Of a stretch of DNA of 64,000 nt, positions 51,755 through 63,500 are shown in pieces (the first letter of the stretch is position 1; the number at the start of each line of letters is the position of its first letter). The notes beneath the pieces are model-generated. The model was not told where the DNA came from. It ran no database searches and was given only the letters and a program-made list of their open reading frames with translations. This DNA is from Micromonospora chersina. Lineage in GTDB: Bacteria; Actinomycetota; Actinomycetes; Mycobacteriales; Micromonosporaceae. The DNA lies in NCBI RefSeq assembly GCF_900091475.1, contig NZ_FMIB01000002.1, positions 1,798,001 to 1,862,000 on the forward strand, read 5' to 3'. Both the position numbers and the translations under genes were made by a program.

Positions 51755-52527
51755 GCCTCGCCCACGCCGGGCACGCGGCCGGCGGCTTCCCGGCCGCCGC
51801 GCTCGTACCCCTGGCGCTGTTCTGGGCCTACCTGGCGGCGGCGCTGCGGCAGCGGGACCCGGGCCGGCCCGGGTGGGACCACCGGCGGACGGCGAGCTTC
51901 GGCCTCGGCGCGGCGCTGCTCGCCGCCGGGCTGCTGCTGCCCGTGACCGAAGTGCCCGGGCACATGGCGCAGCACCTGCTGCTGGGCATGCTGGCCCCGC
52001 TCGCCCTGGTGCTCGGCGCCCCCGGCACGCTGGCGCTGCGCACGGTGGACCGGCGGGTCGGGCGGGCCGCGCTGCGGCTGCTGCGGCACCCGGTCCCGCG
52101 GGTGCTCGCCCATCCGGTGACCGGGCTGGCGCTCACGGCGGGCGGGCTGTGGTTGCTGTACCTGACCCCGCTGTACCGGGCCACCCTGGCGAGTCCGGCG
52201 CTGCACGGGCTGGTGCTGCTGCACTTCGTGCTCAGCGGCTACCTCTTCACCTGGTCGGTCGCCGGCCCCGACCCGGGACCGCACCGCCCCCGGGTACCGG
52301 TCCGCCTCGTGGTGCTCGGTGCGGGGGTGGTGGCGCACGCCGTGCTCGCCCAACTGCTCTACGCCGGCGTGCTGGTGGACGTGCCGGCGACCGGGGACGA
52401 GCTGCGGGCCGGCGCCACGGTGATGTACTACGGCGGCGACCTCGCGGAGATCCTGCTGGCCCTCGCCCTGCTCGTCACCTGGCGGCCGGAGCGGGCGGCG
52501 CCCCGGCCCTCCCCCGTCAGGGCTTGA
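51751..52527 (+). CDS. Cytochrome c oxidase assembly protein (caa3-type CtaG family)
   Basis: A 258-residue protein with about seven membrane helices, of the Bacillus CtaG family involved in caa3 oxidase/CuA assembly. [26 protein letters not shown] is the conserved His-containing block, and [14 protein letters not shown] follows. The GTG start overlaps the DUF2243 stop. Its 3' end overlaps aroK on the opposite strand by 11 bp. No oxidase genes adjoin it. Confidence 0.85.
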   Translation: MSLAHAGHAAGGFPAAALVPLALFWAYLAAALRQRDPGRPGWDHRRTASFGLGAALLAAGLLLPVTEVPGHMAQHLLLGMLAPLALVLGAPGTLALRTVDRRVGRAALRLLRHPVPRVLAHPVTGLALTAGGLWLLYLTPLYRATLASPALHGLVLLHFVLSGYLFTWSVAGPDPGPHRPRVPVRLVVLGAGVVAHAVLAQLLYAGVLVDVPATGDELRAGATVMYYGGDLAEILLALALLVTWRPERAAPRPSPVRA

Positions 52528-53026
52528 GCAGGGCGGCGACCTCGGTGGCGATCTCCTCGGGGTCACGCCCGTCGGTGCGCACTGTCGCGGTGGCCACCTC
52601 GGCGTAGAGCGGGCGGCGCTGCTCCATGAGGTGCTTCAGCGTGGCGCGCGGGTTGAGCGCCAGCAGCGGTCGGCCGGAGCCCAGCCCGACCCGCTTCACC
52701 GCGTCGGGCAGCTCCACCGACAGGTGCACCACTGTGTGCCCGATCAGCGCGGCGCGGTTCTCCTCGGCGAGGACCGCGCCGCCGCCGAGGGCGAGCACCC
52801 CCGGGTGCGAGGCCAGCCCCGCCGCCACCGCGGCGCGTTCGAGGGTACGGAAGTGCTCCTCCCCCTCGTCCACGAAGATCTCCGGGATCGGCTTGCCGGC
52901 GAGCTGCTCGATGTCGGTGTCCGTGTCCCGGAACTCGACGCCGAGCGCCACGGCGAGCGCCCGCCCCACAGTGGTCTTGCCCGAGCCGGGCGCCCCCACC
53001 AGCACGCAGACCGGCCGGGTGCTCAT
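52517..53026 (-). CDS. aroK: Shikimate kinase
   Basis: Phosphorylates shikimate, 169 residues. Walker A is GAPGSGKTT (11-19), the shikimate-binding DTDTDIE and ALGGGAVL follow, and RRPLYAEVA is the lid region. ATG overlaps the aroC stop (ATGA). Its last 11 bp overlap the convergent ctaG-type gene, so read-through in either direction would form antisense RNA. Confidence 0.96.
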   Translation of the reverse strand: MSTRPVCVLVGAPGSGKTTVGRALAVALGVEFRDTDTDIEQLAGKPIPEIFVDEGEEHFRTLERAAVAAGLASHPGVLALGGGAVLAEENRAALIGHTVVHLSVELPDAVKRVGLGSGRPLLALNPRATLKHLMEQRRPLYAEVATATVRTDGRDPEEIATEVAALLKP

Positions 53027-54201
53027 TTGATCACCAGGGCGTCGAGGTAGCCGGACAGGTTACGGCGCATCTCGGCGACCGAGTCCCCGCCGAACTTCTC
53101 CACCGCCGCCTCGGCCAGCACGAGCGCCACCATGGCCTCGGCCACCACGGCCGCGGCCGGCACCGCGCACACGTCGGAGCGCTGGTTGATCGCGGTGGCC
53201 GGCTCGCCGGTGACCACGTCGACAGTGGACAGGGCCCGGTTCAGCGAGGAGATCGGCTTCATGGCCGCCTTCACCCGCAGCGGCTCGCCGGTGGTGATGC
53301 CGCCCTCCAGGCCGCCGGCCCGGTCGGTCACCCGCCGTACGCCGGTGGCGGTGGGCAGGATCTCGTCGTGCGCCTCCGAACCGCGGGAACGTGCCTGCAA
53401 CCAGCCGTCGCCGATCTCCACGCCCTTGATGGCCTGGATCGACATCAGCGCGGTGGCCAGCCGGGCGTCCAGCTTGCGGTCCCACTGCACGTGGCTGCCC
53501 AGGCCCGGCGGCACCCCGTACGCCAGCACCTCGACCACGCCGCCGAGCGTGTCGGCGGCCTTCTTGGCGGCGTCGACCTCGGCGACCATCCGGGCGCTGG
53601 CCTCCGGGTCGAGGCAGCGCAGCGGGTCGGCGTCGATCCGGGCGGTGTCCTCCGGCGTGGGCCGCAGGCCGGGCTTGGCGGCGACCGGGCCCAGCTCCAC
53701 CACGTGGGAGACGATCTCGATGCCGAGGGCCTGCTTGACCAGGGCCTTGGCGACCGCGCCCACGGCGACCCGGGCGGCGGTCTCCCGGGCGCTGGCCCGC
53801 TCCAGGATCGGCCGGGCGTCGGTGTGGCCGTACTTCTGCATGCCGGCCAGGTCGGCGTGACCGGGGCGGGGGCGGGTGAGCGGGGCGTTGCGGGCCTGAC
53901 CGGCCAGCTCGTCGGCGTCGACCGGGTCGGCGGCCATCACGGTGCGCCACTTCGGCCACTCCGAGTTGCCCACCCGGACGGCCACCGGGCTGCCGATCGT
54001 CACGCCGTGCCGGAGCCCGCCGATGATCTCGACCTCGTCCTGCTCGAAGGACATCCGGGCGCCCCGGCCGTAGCCGAGCCGGCGCCGGGCCAGCTCACCG
54101 GAGATCTCCGTGGTGGTCACCTCGACGCCGGCGGGCACACCCTCCAGCAGCGCGACGAGGGCGGGTCCGTGCGATTCACCTGCAGTCAGCCAGCGCAACA
54201 C
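53023..54201 (-). CDS. aroC: Chorismate synthase
   Basis: FMNH2-dependent last step to chorismate, 392 residues. [20 protein letters not shown] starts the protein; [21 protein letters not shown] and [21 protein letters not shown] are family signatures. GTG at 54199-54201 is chosen; the next codon, TTG, is an alternative start. First gene of aroC-aroK, preceded by a terminator for aroE. Confidence 0.95.
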   Translation of the reverse strand: MLRWLTAGESHGPALVALLEGVPAGVEVTTTEISGELARRRLGYGRGARMSFEQDEVEIIGGLRHGVTIGSPVAVRVGNSEWPKWRTVMAADPVDADELAGQARNAPLTRPRPGHADLAGMQKYGHTDARPILERASARETAARVAVGAVAKALVKQALGIEIVSHVVELGPVAAKPGLRPTPEDTARIDADPLRCLDPEASARMVAEVDAAKKAADTLGGVVEVLAYGVPPGLGSHVQWDRKLDARLATALMSIQAIKGVEIGDGWLQARSRGSEAHDEILPTATGVRRVTDRAGGLEGGITTGEPLRVKAAMKPISSLNRALSTVDVVTGEPATAINQRSDVCAVPAAAVVAEAMVALVLAEAAVEKFGGDSVAEMRRNLSGYLDALVIK

Positions 54202-54275
54202 AGCGGTCAGTCTGTCACGCCCGGTGTCCGCCGCGTCGCCCTGCCCGCCGCGTCCCGCCCTACGGACGCGCCCGT

Positions 54276-54302
54276 CCGGTCGGCGGCCGCGCCGCGGACC
54301 GG
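54276..54302 (-). terminator. Terminator of the ruvX-mltG-aroE unit
   Basis: CCGGTC-G-GCGGC pairs with GCCGC-G-GACCGG around CGC, with one mismatch, 13 bp past the aroE stop. Transcription of aroC would then start in 54202-54275, where I see no clear promoter. Confidence 0.6.
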
Positions 54303-54314
54303 TGATCTCATGGG

Positions 54315-55130
54315 TCAGGCCGCGGCGCGCGCCTCGGCCAGCGCGGCGCGCATCGCCTCGCGGGGTGCGGACACGCCGGTGAACTGCTCGAACTGCCCGA
54401 GCGCCTGGGCCAGCAGCAGGTCCAGCCCCGAGACCACCCGGCAACCCGCGGCGAGCGCCGCGGCGGCGAGCGGGGTGGGCCACGGGTCGTAGACCACGTC
54501 GAAGAAGACCGTCGCCGGCCGCCAGTCGAAGTTCTCGGCGAGCGGGTCGGCCACGCCCTTCGGCACCGTGGAGACCACGAGGTCGGCCCGGGCGTGCGCC
54601 GGGTCGCCGTCCCAGGGCGCGCCGACCAGCGGGACACCGACCGCCTCGGCCATCGGGCACAGCTCGTGCACGGCCTCGGGCCGGCGGGCCACCACTGTCA
54701 CCTCGGCGGCGCCGATCCGGGCCGCCGCCGCGACGGCCGCCCGGGCGGTGCCGCCCGCGCCGAGCACGGTGACCGTGGCGCCCGACGCGCAGCCGGCGGC
54801 CGTGAGCACGTCGACCATGCCGGCGACGTCGGTGTTGTCGGCGTACCAGGTGCCGTCCGGTCGGCGTACCAGCGTGTTGGCCGCGCCCACCGCGGCGGCG
54901 ACCGGCGAGACCTCGTCGGCCAGCGCGAGCGCCGCCTCCTTGCCCGGCATGGTGACCGACAGGCCGGCCCACTCCGGGCCCAGGCCCGCGACCAGGCCGG
55001 CCAGCTCGTCGGCCCCGCATTCGATCCGGGTGTACGACCACCCGGTCAGCCCGGCCGCCGCGTACCCGGCGTTGTGGATCACCGGGGAGAGCGAGTGGGC
55101 GATCGGCCGGCCCACGACGGCGGCCTTCAT
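54315..55130 (-). CDS. aroE: Shikimate dehydrogenase
   Basis: NADPH-dependent reduction of dehydroshikimate, 271 residues. [19 protein letters not shown] is the shikimate-binding motif, [10 protein letters not shown] has the catalytic Lys, NTDVAGM and the Rossmann [13 protein letters not shown] follow. Start shares a base with the mltG stop (TGATG), so it is coupled to a cell-wall gene, a conserved actinobacterial arrangement. Confidence 0.95.
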   Translation of the reverse strand: MKAAVVGRPIAHSLSPVIHNAGYAAAGLTGWSYTRIECGADELAGLVAGLGPEWAGLSVTMPGKEAALALADEVSPVAAAVGAANTLVRRPDGTWYADNTDVAGMVDVLTAAGCASGATVTVLGAGGTARAAVAAAARIGAAEVTVVARRPEAVHELCPMAEAVGVPLVGAPWDGDPAHARADLVVSTVPKGVADPLAENFDWRPATVFFDVVYDPWPTPLAAAALAAGCRVVSGLDLLLAQALGQFEQFTGVSAPREAMRAALAEARAAA

Positions 55131-56350
55131 CAGGTGCAGTTCTCCCCGGTGAGCACCTTGTTGTCGCACATCTGCTTCTGCAGCTTCCGGAAGTCGGCGT
55201 CGTTCGAGCCGTAGCCCATGGTGCCCTTCTGGTCGACGGTCATGAAGAAGATCCAGTCGCCGGGCGGGGGCTCCAGGGCACCCTTGAGCGCCGCCTGGCC
55301 CGGGTTGCTGATCGGGGTGATCGGCAGGCCGGCCACGTTGTGCGTGTTGTACGGGTTCTTCAGGTCGTTGATCTCGCTCTGCAGCAGGTCGTCGGAGTCC
55401 TTCGGGTCCTTGCCCTGCAGGCGGAAGTAGTAGTTGATGCCGCTGTCGATGCCGAGGCACTTGCAGCCGATCTTGCCGGCGTAGACCCGGTTGTAGATCA
55501 CCCGGGAGACCTTGGGCAGGTCGACCGCGTTTACCGACTCGGCCTCGGCGATCGAGGCGGTGATCAGCGCCTCGTACGGGGAGATCTTGCGCTCCTTCTG
55601 CGCCCGGTCGACGAAGTTGAGCTCCTGGGTGACGCGGAGGAACTCGTTCACCATCATCGACAGGATCTGCTCGGCGGTGGCCTTCGGCGGGATCTCGTAG
55701 GTCGACGGGTAGAGGAAGCCCTCGATGCTCTTCGGGCCCTTCTTGCCGTCCTCCCGGTTGAACCAGAAGGCGGGCACGCCCAGCTTGAGCGGGTCCTTCG
55801 CGGCGTCCTGGAAGTCCTTGACCGGGATCTTCGTCTGCTTCGAGAGGATCTGGTAGATGTTCAGGCTGATCGTGCCCTCGGGGATGGTCACCCCGTTGAT
55901 CACCCGGCTCTTCGGGTCGAGCATCAGCGTGATCACGTCCGCGGCCTTCATCTGCTTGCGGACCTTGTACCGGCCGACCTGGATGTTCTTGCTGCGCGAG
56001 TTCGCGTCGGCGGCCTCGATGAACGCCTTGGTGCTCTTCACCACGCCGGCGTCGTAGAGATTGTTCCCGATGTCGGTGAGGGTGTCGCCGGCCTTCACCT
56101 CGACGAGCGCCTCGCCTGTGCCGGGGCCGTCGTAGTCGGGGGTGACGAAGTGGTTGCGGATCCGGTCGAAGCCGACGTACGCGCCACCACCGATGCCGCC
56201 CAGCAGCACGAGCGCCATCAGCAGGGCGAAGATGGTCTTGCCCCGGCCGCCACCCGACCCGCCGTTGCGCTTGCGCACGGCGCCGCGCCGGTGCCGGCCC
56301 TTCTCCCCCCTCTCCGCGTCGTCGAAGCCCAGGTCAAGATCGTCGATCAT
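55130..56350 (-). CDS. mltG: Endolytic peptidoglycan transglycosylase MltG
   Basis: Cleaves nascent glycan strands at the membrane, 406 residues. A basic cytoplasmic tail (1-38), one membrane helix (about 39-60), a LysM-like domain (about 80-143) and the YceG catalytic domain follow. The catalytic glutamate is Glu269 in TASIAEAES, and [10 protein letters not shown] and [20 protein letters not shown] are family blocks. Overlaps ruvX by ATGA. Confidence 0.94.
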   Translation of the reverse strand: MIDDLDLGFDDAERGEKGRHRRGAVRKRNGGSGGGRGKTIFALLMALVLLGGIGGGAYVGFDRIRNHFVTPDYDGPGTGEALVEVKAGDTLTDIGNNLYDAGVVKSTKAFIEAADANSRSKNIQVGRYKVRKQMKAADVITLMLDPKSRVINGVTIPEGTISLNIYQILSKQTKIPVKDFQDAAKDPLKLGVPAFWFNREDGKKGPKSIEGFLYPSTYEIPPKATAEQILSMMVNEFLRVTQELNFVDRAQKERKISPYEALITASIAEAESVNAVDLPKVSRVIYNRVYAGKIGCKCLGIDSGINYYFRLQGKDPKDSDDLLQSEINDLKNPYNTHNVAGLPITPISNPGQAALKGALEPPPGDWIFFMTVDQKGTMGYGSNDADFRKLQKQMCDNKVLTGENCT

Positions 56351-56808
56351 TGCGTCCGCCTCCGCTGCGCGTCCAGCCAGCTCTGCAGAATCTCCACCGC
56401 GGCGGCCTGGTCGACCACCGCCCGTTGGCGCTTTCCCCGGACGCCCCGTTCGGCCAGCCTACGACTCGCGACCACGGTCGACATCCTCTCGTCCGTCAGC
56501 GTCACCGGAATCGGCCCCATTACATCGGCCAACCGGGCAGCATAGGCCGAGACGTTTTCCGCCGCGGGGCCGTGCTTTCCGGCGAGGTTGACCGGCAGGC
56601 CGACCACGACCTCGACCGCCTCGTGCTCGGCGGCGAGCCGCACCAGCTCGGCGATGTCGGTGGGCACCGCGTCCGGCGCGGCCGTCAGGTCGCGGGCGAG
56701 GGTGACCAGCGGGGTGGCCAGGATGCCGTGCGGGTCGGAGCGGGCCACCCCGACACGGACCTGGCCGACGTCGACCCCGAGCCGGACACCGCGGGACAGT
56801 TCAGCCAT
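56347..56808 (-). CDS. ruvX: RuvX/YqgF-family RNase H-fold nuclease
   Basis: A 153-residue putative Holliday junction resolvase or RNA-processing nuclease. GVRLGVDVGQVRVGVARSD provides the first catalytic Asp, VVVGLPVNLAGKHG is the glycine motif, and LTDERMSTVVA and the C-terminal Asp region (AVVDQAAAVEILQSWLD) complete the RNase H site. In the conserved alaS-ruvX-mltG-aroE order. Confidence 0.93.
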   Translation of the reverse strand: MAELSRGVRLGVDVGQVRVGVARSDPHGILATPLVTLARDLTAAPDAVPTDIAELVRLAAEHEAVEVVVGLPVNLAGKHGPAAENVSAYAARLADVMGPIPVTLTDERMSTVVASRRLAERGVRGKRQRAVVDQAAAVEILQSWLDAQRRRTQ

Positions 56809-56835
56809 CTACCGGACACCTTTCCTCCGGTACGG

Positions 56836-56865
56836 GCCAGGGCGGACCGAGCGGTCCGCCCTGGC
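56836..56865 (-). terminator. Terminator after alaS
   Basis: A perfect 14-bp stem GCCAGGGCGGACCG / CGGTCCGCCCTGGC with a two-base loop, 19 bp past the alaS stop and 27 bp before ruvX. Confidence 0.82.
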
Positions 56866-56883
56866 GTCGATCGGTGCCACACA

Positions 56884-59562
56884 TCAGGCGTCGGCGATCG
56901 CCTTCTCCACGGTGGCCAGCAGGTTCGGCGCCTCGGCGGCGGGCAGGCCGCCGCCCTGAGCGAGGTCGTCGCTGCCGCCGCCCCGGCCGGAGAAGGCCGC
57001 CTTCACCAGATCCTTCGCGGTCAGGCCCCGACCCCGAGCGGCCTGGTTCACGGCCACCACGAGGGACGCCTTCCCGTTGGCCCGGGCGGCCACCGCCACC
57101 ACGGCCGGGCGGGCCGGGTCGATCCGGCCCCGGATCTCCTGGGCCAGGGTCCGCACGTCGTTGCCGGCCGCGCCCTCGGGCGCCTCGGTGCCGACGTACG
57201 CGACACCACGGACGTCCTTCGCCTGCGCGGCGAGGGCCGCCGCCCCACCGAGCACGAGCTGGGCGCGCAGCTTCTCCAGCTCCTTCTCCGCGTCGCGGAG
57301 CTGGGTGACGGTCTGCTCCACCCGGTCGGCGACCTGGTCGCCCGGCACGCGGAACAGCTCGGCGAGCCGGGAGACCAGCAGGTGCTCCCGGGCCAGGAAG
57401 CCGAAGGCGTCCATGCCGACGAGCGCCTCGATCCGGCGCACGCCGGAGCCGACCGACGCCTCGGAGAGGATCTTGACGAGGCCGAGCTGGGCGGAGCGGG
57501 CCACGTGCGTGCCGCCGCACAGCTCGCGGGCGTAGTCGCCGACCTCGACGACCCGGACCCGCTCGCCGTACTTCTCGCCGAACAGCGCCATGGCGCCGAT
57601 CCGGCGCGCCTCCTCCTGGGTGGTGATGAAGGCGTGCACCTCGAGGTCGGCCAGGAGCACCTCGTTGACCTGCTGCTCCACGTCGTGCAGCACGCTCGGC
57701 GCCACCCCGGTCGGGGTGTTGAAGTCGAACCGCAGGCGGCCCGGCGCGTTCAGCGAACCCGCCTGGGTGGCCGACTCGCCGAGGAAGTTGCGCATGGTCT
57801 GGTGCACCAGGTGGGTCGCGGTGTGCGAGCGGGAGATGGCCCGCCGGCGCGACACGTCGATCTCGGCGTAGCCGGTCTCGCCGGCGCGCACCTCGCCGCG
57901 CAGCACCTTGGCCCGGTGCACGATCAGCCCCGGCACCGGCTGCTGCACGTCGAAGACCTCGAGCTGGCCGCCGCCGACCGTGATGAGACCCTGGTCGGGC
58001 TGCTGGCCGCCGCCCTCGGCGTAGAACGGGGTGGTGTCGAGCACCAGCTCGATCGTGTCGCCCTCGACCGCCGCGGCCACCTCGGCGCCGCCGGCCAGCA
58101 GCGCGCGCACCCGGGACTCCCGGTTCAGCTCGGTGTAGCCGGTGAACTCCACCGCACCGCCGCCGTCCAGCACCGACCGGTACGCCGACACGTCGGTGTG
58201 CCCGGTCTTGCGCGCCTGCGCGTCGGCCTTGGCCCGGCTGCGCTGGTCGGCCATCAGCCGGCGGAAGCCGTCCGCGTCGACCTGGAGGCCCTGCTCGGCG
58301 GCGATCTCCAGCGTCAGGTCGATGGGGAAGCCGTACGTGTCGTGCAGCTGGAACGCCTTGTCGCCGGAGATCGACGCCCTGCCGGCCGACTTGGTCTCCG
58401 CGATGGCGGTGTCCAGGATCGTGGTGCCGGCCCGCAGCGTGGCGAGGAAGGCGTCCTCCTCGGCGTACGCGTACTGGGAGATCCGGCCGAACTCCTCGGC
58501 CAGCTCCGGGTAGGACGGGGCCATGCAGTCCCGGGCCACCGGCAGCAGCTCGGGAAGCGCCCGGTCCTGGTAGCCGAGGAGGCGGACCGCGCGGATGGCC
58601 CGCCGCATGATCCGGCGCAGCACGTAGCCGCGGCCCTCGTTGGACGGGGTCACCCCGTCACCGATGAGCATCAGGGCCGTGCGCACGTGGTCGGCGATCA
58701 CCCGCAGCCGCACGTCGTCCGGGTGCGACTCGCTGGCCACGTGGCCGGAGTGCGCGCCGTAGCGCTTGCCGGTCAGCTCCGCGGCCCTCGCGAGGATCGG
58801 GCGGACCTCGTCGATCTCGTAGAGGTTGTCGACGCCCTGCAGGATGGAGGCCATCCGCTCCAGGCCCATGCCGGTGTCGATGTTCTTCGCCGGCAGCTCG
58901 CCGAGGATCGGGTAGTCCTCCTTGCCGGTGCCCGGCCCCCGCTCGAACTGCATGAAGACGAGGTTCCAGAACTCCATGTAGCGGTCCTCGTCGACCGCCG
59001 GGCCGCCCTCGCGGCCGTACTCCGGGCCGCGGTCGTAGAACAGCTCGGAGCACGGACCGCACGGGCCGGGGATGCCCATCGACCAGAAGTTGTCGGCCTT
59101 GCCCCGGCGGACGATGCGCTCGGCGGGCACGCCGACCGAGCGCCAGATCTGGAACGCCTCGTCGTCGTCCAGGTAGACCGTCGGCCAGATCCGCTCCGGG
59201 TCCAGCCCGAAGCCGCCCGCCTCGACCGGCTTGGTGACCAGGTCCCAGGCCAGCGGGATGGCGCCGTCCTTGAAGTAGTCGCCGAAGGAGAAGTTGCCGT
59301 TCATCTGGAAGAACGTGCCGTGCCGGCTGGTCTTGCCGACCTCGTCGATGTCCGGCGTCCGGATGCACTTCTGCACGCTGACCGCGCGCCGGTACGGCGG
59401 GGTCTGCTGGCCCAGGAAGTAGGGGACGAACTGCACCATGCCGGCGTTGACGAACAGCAGGTTCGGGTCGCTGATGGCGGGCAGCGGAGCGGACGGCACC
59501 ACGGTGTGGCCGTTGGCCTCGAAGTGGGCGAGGTACCGCCGCTTGATCTCCGCCGTCTTCAT
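56884..59562 (-). CDS. alaS: Alanine--tRNA ligase
   Basis: Charges tRNA-Ala, 892 residues. The class II catalytic core (1-260, [34 protein letters not shown]), the tRNA-recognition helical part, the editing domain ([17 protein letters not shown] and [13 protein letters not shown] with the metal Cys/His) and the C-Ala domain are all recognisable. Overlaps the upstream small gene by ATGA. Confidence 0.97.
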   Translation of the reverse strand: MKTAEIKRRYLAHFEANGHTVVPSAPLPAISDPNLLFVNAGMVQFVPYFLGQQTPPYRRAVSVQKCIRTPDIDEVGKTSRHGTFFQMNGNFSFGDYFKDGAIPLAWDLVTKPVEAGGFGLDPERIWPTVYLDDDEAFQIWRSVGVPAERIVRRGKADNFWSMGIPGPCGPCSELFYDRGPEYGREGGPAVDEDRYMEFWNLVFMQFERGPGTGKEDYPILGELPAKNIDTGMGLERMASILQGVDNLYEIDEVRPILARAAELTGKRYGAHSGHVASESHPDDVRLRVIADHVRTALMLIGDGVTPSNEGRGYVLRRIMRRAIRAVRLLGYQDRALPELLPVARDCMAPSYPELAEEFGRISQYAYAEEDAFLATLRAGTTILDTAIAETKSAGRASISGDKAFQLHDTYGFPIDLTLEIAAEQGLQVDADGFRRLMADQRSRAKADAQARKTGHTDVSAYRSVLDGGGAVEFTGYTELNRESRVRALLAGGAEVAAAVEGDTIELVLDTTPFYAEGGGQQPDQGLITVGGGQLEVFDVQQPVPGLIVHRAKVLRGEVRAGETGYAEIDVSRRRAISRSHTATHLVHQTMRNFLGESATQAGSLNAPGRLRFDFNTPTGVAPSVLHDVEQQVNEVLLADLEVHAFITTQEEARRIGAMALFGEKYGERVRVVEVGDYARELCGGTHVARSAQLGLVKILSEASVGSGVRRIEALVGMDAFGFLAREHLLVSRLAELFRVPGDQVADRVEQTVTQLRDAEKELEKLRAQLVLGGAAALAAQAKDVRGVAYVGTEAPEGAAGNDVRTLAQEIRGRIDPARPAVVAVAARANGKASLVVAVNQAARGRGLTAKDLVKAAFSGRGGGSDDLAQGGGLPAAEAPNLLATVEKAIADA

Positions 59563-59864
59563 CGCTGGTGCTCCTCCGGGAAAATCTCTCGGTCGCCGAT
59601 ACGCGGGTCCTCCCGCAGCTCGGCGAACTGGTCGTCGTACGCCTCGCCGCGGGCGAAGGCCTCGTGGATCTCCTGCTCGCGCTCGGCCATGCCGGCCCGG
59701 ACGTCGTCCACGAAGCTCCGGACCGACTCGACGAGACCGCCGGCCGACTCGGACAGCCCGCTGGCGATGCCCGCCGGCGTGTACGCCTGCGCCGTCTTCG
59801 TGGCCTTACGGACCACCAGCACGCCCACGGCCAGCCCGATGCCCAGCCAAAACAACCGCCTCAT
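59559..59864 (-). CDS. Small membrane protein (DUF6167-like)
   Basis: A 101-residue protein with one N-terminal helix ([15 protein letters not shown]) and a charged cytosolic tail that may form a coiled coil (about 40-75). It resembles the actinobacterial family found just before alaS. Function unknown. Its stop overlaps the alaS start (ATGA). Confidence 0.75.
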   Translation of the reverse strand: MRRLFWLGIGLAVGVLVVRKATKTAQAYTPAGIASGLSESAGGLVESVRSFVDDVRAGMAEREQEIHEAFARGEAYDDQFAELREDPRIGDREIFPEEHQR

Positions 59865-59895
59865 GCTCTCATCCTCCCGCTGTTCGCCGGCCGGG

Positions 59896-60363
59896 TCAGC
59901 GGTTGCCGCGCCTGGCGGCCCGACGCTGCTGCTTGATGGTGTCGCGCACCTCGCGCTCGGTCTCCGCGTGCCGGCGGGCGGCGGCGGCCTTGCGCACGCC
60001 GTAGCCGAAGGCGGCGACCTTGACCAGCGGGTTCGCGGCGGCGGCGGAGACCACGGCGGCCAGGTTCGCCACGTTGGCGGTGACGTTCTGCGCGTGGGTG
60101 GTCATGGTGTCCACCTTGGCGAGTTGCAGGTTGACCCCGTCCAGGGAGGTCTGCACCTGCTCCAGGGCGGTGTTGACGTTCTTCACCGTGGTGTTCACGT
60201 CACCGAGCAGCGGCGCCGTGCGGTCGTTCAGGTCGGCGATCATGCGGGTCGTCGCGTCCACGGTGTGCCGCAGCCGCAGGATCGGCACCGCCAGCACGAG
60301 CACCAGCATCAGGAACGCGCCGGCCGCGATCAGCGCAGCGATCTCTCCACCACTCACGCCCAT
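59896..60363 (-). CDS. DUF948 membrane protein
   Basis: A 155-residue protein. One N-terminal helix (EIAALIAAGAFLMLVLVLAVPI) is followed by a long helical, coiled-coil-prone region rich in Thr/Val (TVDATTRMIADLNDRTAPLLG to about 120) and a basic tail ending QQRRAARRGNR. DUF948 proteins resemble general-stress YtxG-type proteins; function unknown. Upstream of alaS and probably cotranscribed. Confidence 0.8.
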   Translation of the reverse strand: MGVSGGEIAALIAAGAFLMLVLVLAVPILRLRHTVDATTRMIADLNDRTAPLLGDVNTTVKNVNTALEQVQTSLDGVNLQLAKVDTMTTHAQNVTANVANLAAVVSAAAANPLVKVAAFGYGVRKAAAARRHAETEREVRDTIKQQRRAARRGNR

Positions 60364-60379
60364 GTCCTCCTCAAGCAGT

Positions 60380-60404
60380 GTCCCGGGGCCCGACGCCCCG
60401 GGAC
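60380..60404 (-). terminator. Terminator after the proline-rich membrane protein
   Basis: A perfect 10-bp stem GTCCCGGGGC / GCCCCGGGAC around CCGAC, 105 bp past the stop at 60510 and 17 bp before the DUF948 start. Confidence 0.7.
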
Positions 60405-60509
60405 GCGCGACCGTACCTACCCGGTCCGCCGCACGCCGACCCGTGACCGGTCAACGGGGCGGACGGGCCCCGCCAGCCCCAGACCCTACCGTCCGTGATG
60501 GAAACCGGC

Positions 60510-63500
60510 TCACGACGGTGAGGGTGTCGCCTCGCCGAGCGGATCGTCGGTGAGGGTCGGGTACGGGTCCTCACCGGTGAGTGACGGATCGGTGCTCGGC
60601 TGTGGTCCGGTGCGCTCGTCGTCGATCGCGTTGCGCACCTTCACCGACACCAACGAGCCGGCACACTCCCCCGCTGCGGGCGCGGGCGCCGGAGACGGCG
60701 GAGCCTCGCCGTCCGCCGGAGCCGGCACGCAGGTGGGCTCGCGGACCCAGAGGTCGAGGGTGAGTTCGTCCCGGCGCCAGCAGGTGTAGCTCCCCTTCAC
60801 CTGCTGCTCCGGGCAGCGGTTGACCTTCCAGCGCTCCCAGCCGTCGCGGGCCAGCGCCGCCTCGTAGACCTGGGCGGTCTCCTTCCACGCCTTCTGCGAC
60901 TCGACGGTGCGTTCACGCAGCCGGCACTCCTCGAAACACCACCGGCTGCCGCTCACGTTGTCCACCGTCTTCGCCGCCGCCCAGGACGGCACGCCCAGCG
61001 CGTCGAGGGTGTCGAAGACCGGGTCGTGGCTCAGCGTGCGCAGTCCGAAGAAGAGCGGCACGGCGCCGAGCAGCACCACGCTGACCAGGGCGAGGATGCC
61101 CATCCGCAGCCGCCGCCGCTCGCGCATCTGCCGGCGCAGCTCCGAGCGGGCGCCGCGCAGGCCACCCGCCGTGTCGCCGGCCTCCCCGGGCGTGGCCTCG
61201 GCCCGCCGCAGCGCCGGTCCGGCGCCGTCGCCCGGTACCGGCCGCGCCCCCGCCGGCTCGCCCTGCGGTACGACGGCGGCGGCTCGCGCCACCGCCGGCT
61301 CTCCGGGCGGCACGACCGCCGCGGCCCGCGCCACGGCCGGCGCGCCGGGTCCCGGCGGTACGGCTCCCGAACCGCCCGGGCCGGGTCGGGTGGGTTCCGG
61401 GGCGAGCGGGGTGGCCCGGCCGGCCGGCCGGTCCTCCGGCGCCGCGGGGCGGCCCACCGAGGCGGCCGCGCGGGCCACCGGGGGCGCACCGGCCGCGGCG
61501 CGCGGTCCCGGCTCGCCGGCCGGGCGCGGGTCGCCCGAGGGCGGCACGCCGCCGTCCGGGCGGGCCGAGCCACGGGCGGGACCACGCGGGTCGCCGCCCG
61601 CGGGGAAGCCACCGGTCCGTGCGGGATCACCGGCGGGGAAGCCGCCGGTGCGGGCCGGGTCACCGCCGACCGGGAATCCGCCGGTACGGGCCGGGTCGCC
61701 GCCCGCCGCGAAGCCGCCGGTGCGGTCGCTGTCCGGTCGGGCGGCGCCACGGGCGCCGTCGTCCGGAGTGGTCGGCCGGGCGGCCGGGCCGCCGGGCCGG
61801 GCCGCCCCCCGCGCGGGGCCGGGCTGGTCGGGCTTCACCGGCGGCACGGCCGCGCCGGCACGGCCGGCCGGGCCGGGGTCGGCGCCCGCCGGCCCGCCAC
61901 GCCGGGCGCCGGTCGGCTCGTCGGCCGGGGGACCGCCGGGGCGGCGGACCGCCGGCATGGCGGGGTCGCTGTGCGCGGTCCGGCCGGCCTGCCGCAGCCA
62001 GTCGGCGGGCCGCTCGGGCCGCTGCGGACGCGGCTCGTCGGCCTCCCCGCGCGCCCCGCGACGCGGGGACGGCCGAACGTCACCGCTCACGCCGGGTCCA
62101 CTCGCCGCGTCGGACGCGGCACGGCGGCCGGTCGGGACGTCCGGCGCGGCGCGGCGGCCGGCCGGAGCATCGGGCGCGGCGCGGCGGCCGGGCGCGGCCG
62201 GGCCGTCACCGGCGGCCCGCCGACCGGAGGGCATCGGCGCGTCGTCGGGCGAACCCCGCCGACCGGGCGCCGAGCCGGCGTCATCGGCGGCACGTCGACC
62301 GGAGGGCATCGCCGCGTCGTCACGCGCGCCCCGACGACCCGGCGCCAAGCCGGCGTCATCGGCGGCCGCACGGCGGCCGGACGGCATCGCCGCGTCGTCC
62401 GGGACGGCACGGCGGCCGCGCGGCCCGGCGGAGTTCTCGGGCGCGGCGTGCCCGGCGGCCGGCATGGCGGTTCCGTCGGGAGCGCCGCGGCGGGCGGGCG
62501 GGACCGCCGGAGCGTCCGGGGCCGGGCGGCCGCCCGGCGCCGGCGGGAGGGCGCCGGCTCGCCGGCCGGTCGGTGGCACGTCGGCGCCGGGCCGGGAGCC
62601 GGGCGGGGCGTCGGCCGGGGCGCGGCGCGGGGTGGGCGCGGTTCCGTCCGGCCGGCGGTCGGGGTCGGGTCCCGCACCGGGCACCGGCGGGGCGTTCCCG
62701 GTGCGCGGCACCGCGGGCTGGTTCGGTTCCCCCGCACGGCGACGGCCACCGGGCCGACCGCCGGCGGTCTCCACGGGGGGCATCCCGGCCGTGGACGGTT
62801 CGGGGCGCTGTGGGGCGCGACCACGGCCCGAGCCGGCGTCGCCCGGGTGCGGCGCGCCGCTCACCGGGTCGGCGGTCCGGCCGGTGCCGGTCGCGCCGGC
62901 GCGCGCCGAGGGCACGCCGGTACGGCCGGTCTCGGGCTCGGCGGCGGCCCGCCGGCCGGAACCGGAGACGGGCCGAAGCGCGGGGTCGACGGCACCGGCC
63001 GCCGGCCGGCGGCCGAGCGGAGCACCGTCGGACGCGTCGCGACGGCCCGGTGCGGGCGCGCCGCCCCCGGGGGCCGGCCGGCGGCCGGCGCCGGAGACCG
63101 GGCGGACACCCGGGTCGGCGTCGTCGGGTAGGGCGCGCCGGCCGCCACCGGAGACGGGGCGGACCGCCGGATCCACGCCACCGGGCCGTGCGCCACCGGC
63201 CGGGCCGGCGGGCGCCTCGGCGCCGTGCCGCCCGCGCGGCGTGGGCGGGGTGGGCGGAACCGCGGCCGGCCCCGCGGACTGCGGCCAGCCGGGTCCGGGA
63301 TTCGGGCCGCCGTAACCGCGGTCGGGGGCGGGGCGGCCGGGAACCGGGCCGGCGGGAGGCGCGACGCGCGGGCCGGGCGGCCCGCTCATCCGGCCGGGAG
63401 CCGGCGGGACCGGGGGTTGCTGGCCGGTCGGCGCGTCCGGGTTCCGGCGGGGCGGGCGGGACGGCTCGCCGGAGCCGCGCGGGGGCTCGGCGGGGCGCCG

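Noticed and set aside
56350..60498. Very long open frame (1382 codons) on the plus strand opposite alaS and its neighbours
   Set aside because: It is antisense to well-identified genes. Its composition (Gly, Arg, Val, Asp-rich, no motifs) is the usual shadow of GC-biased codon use.
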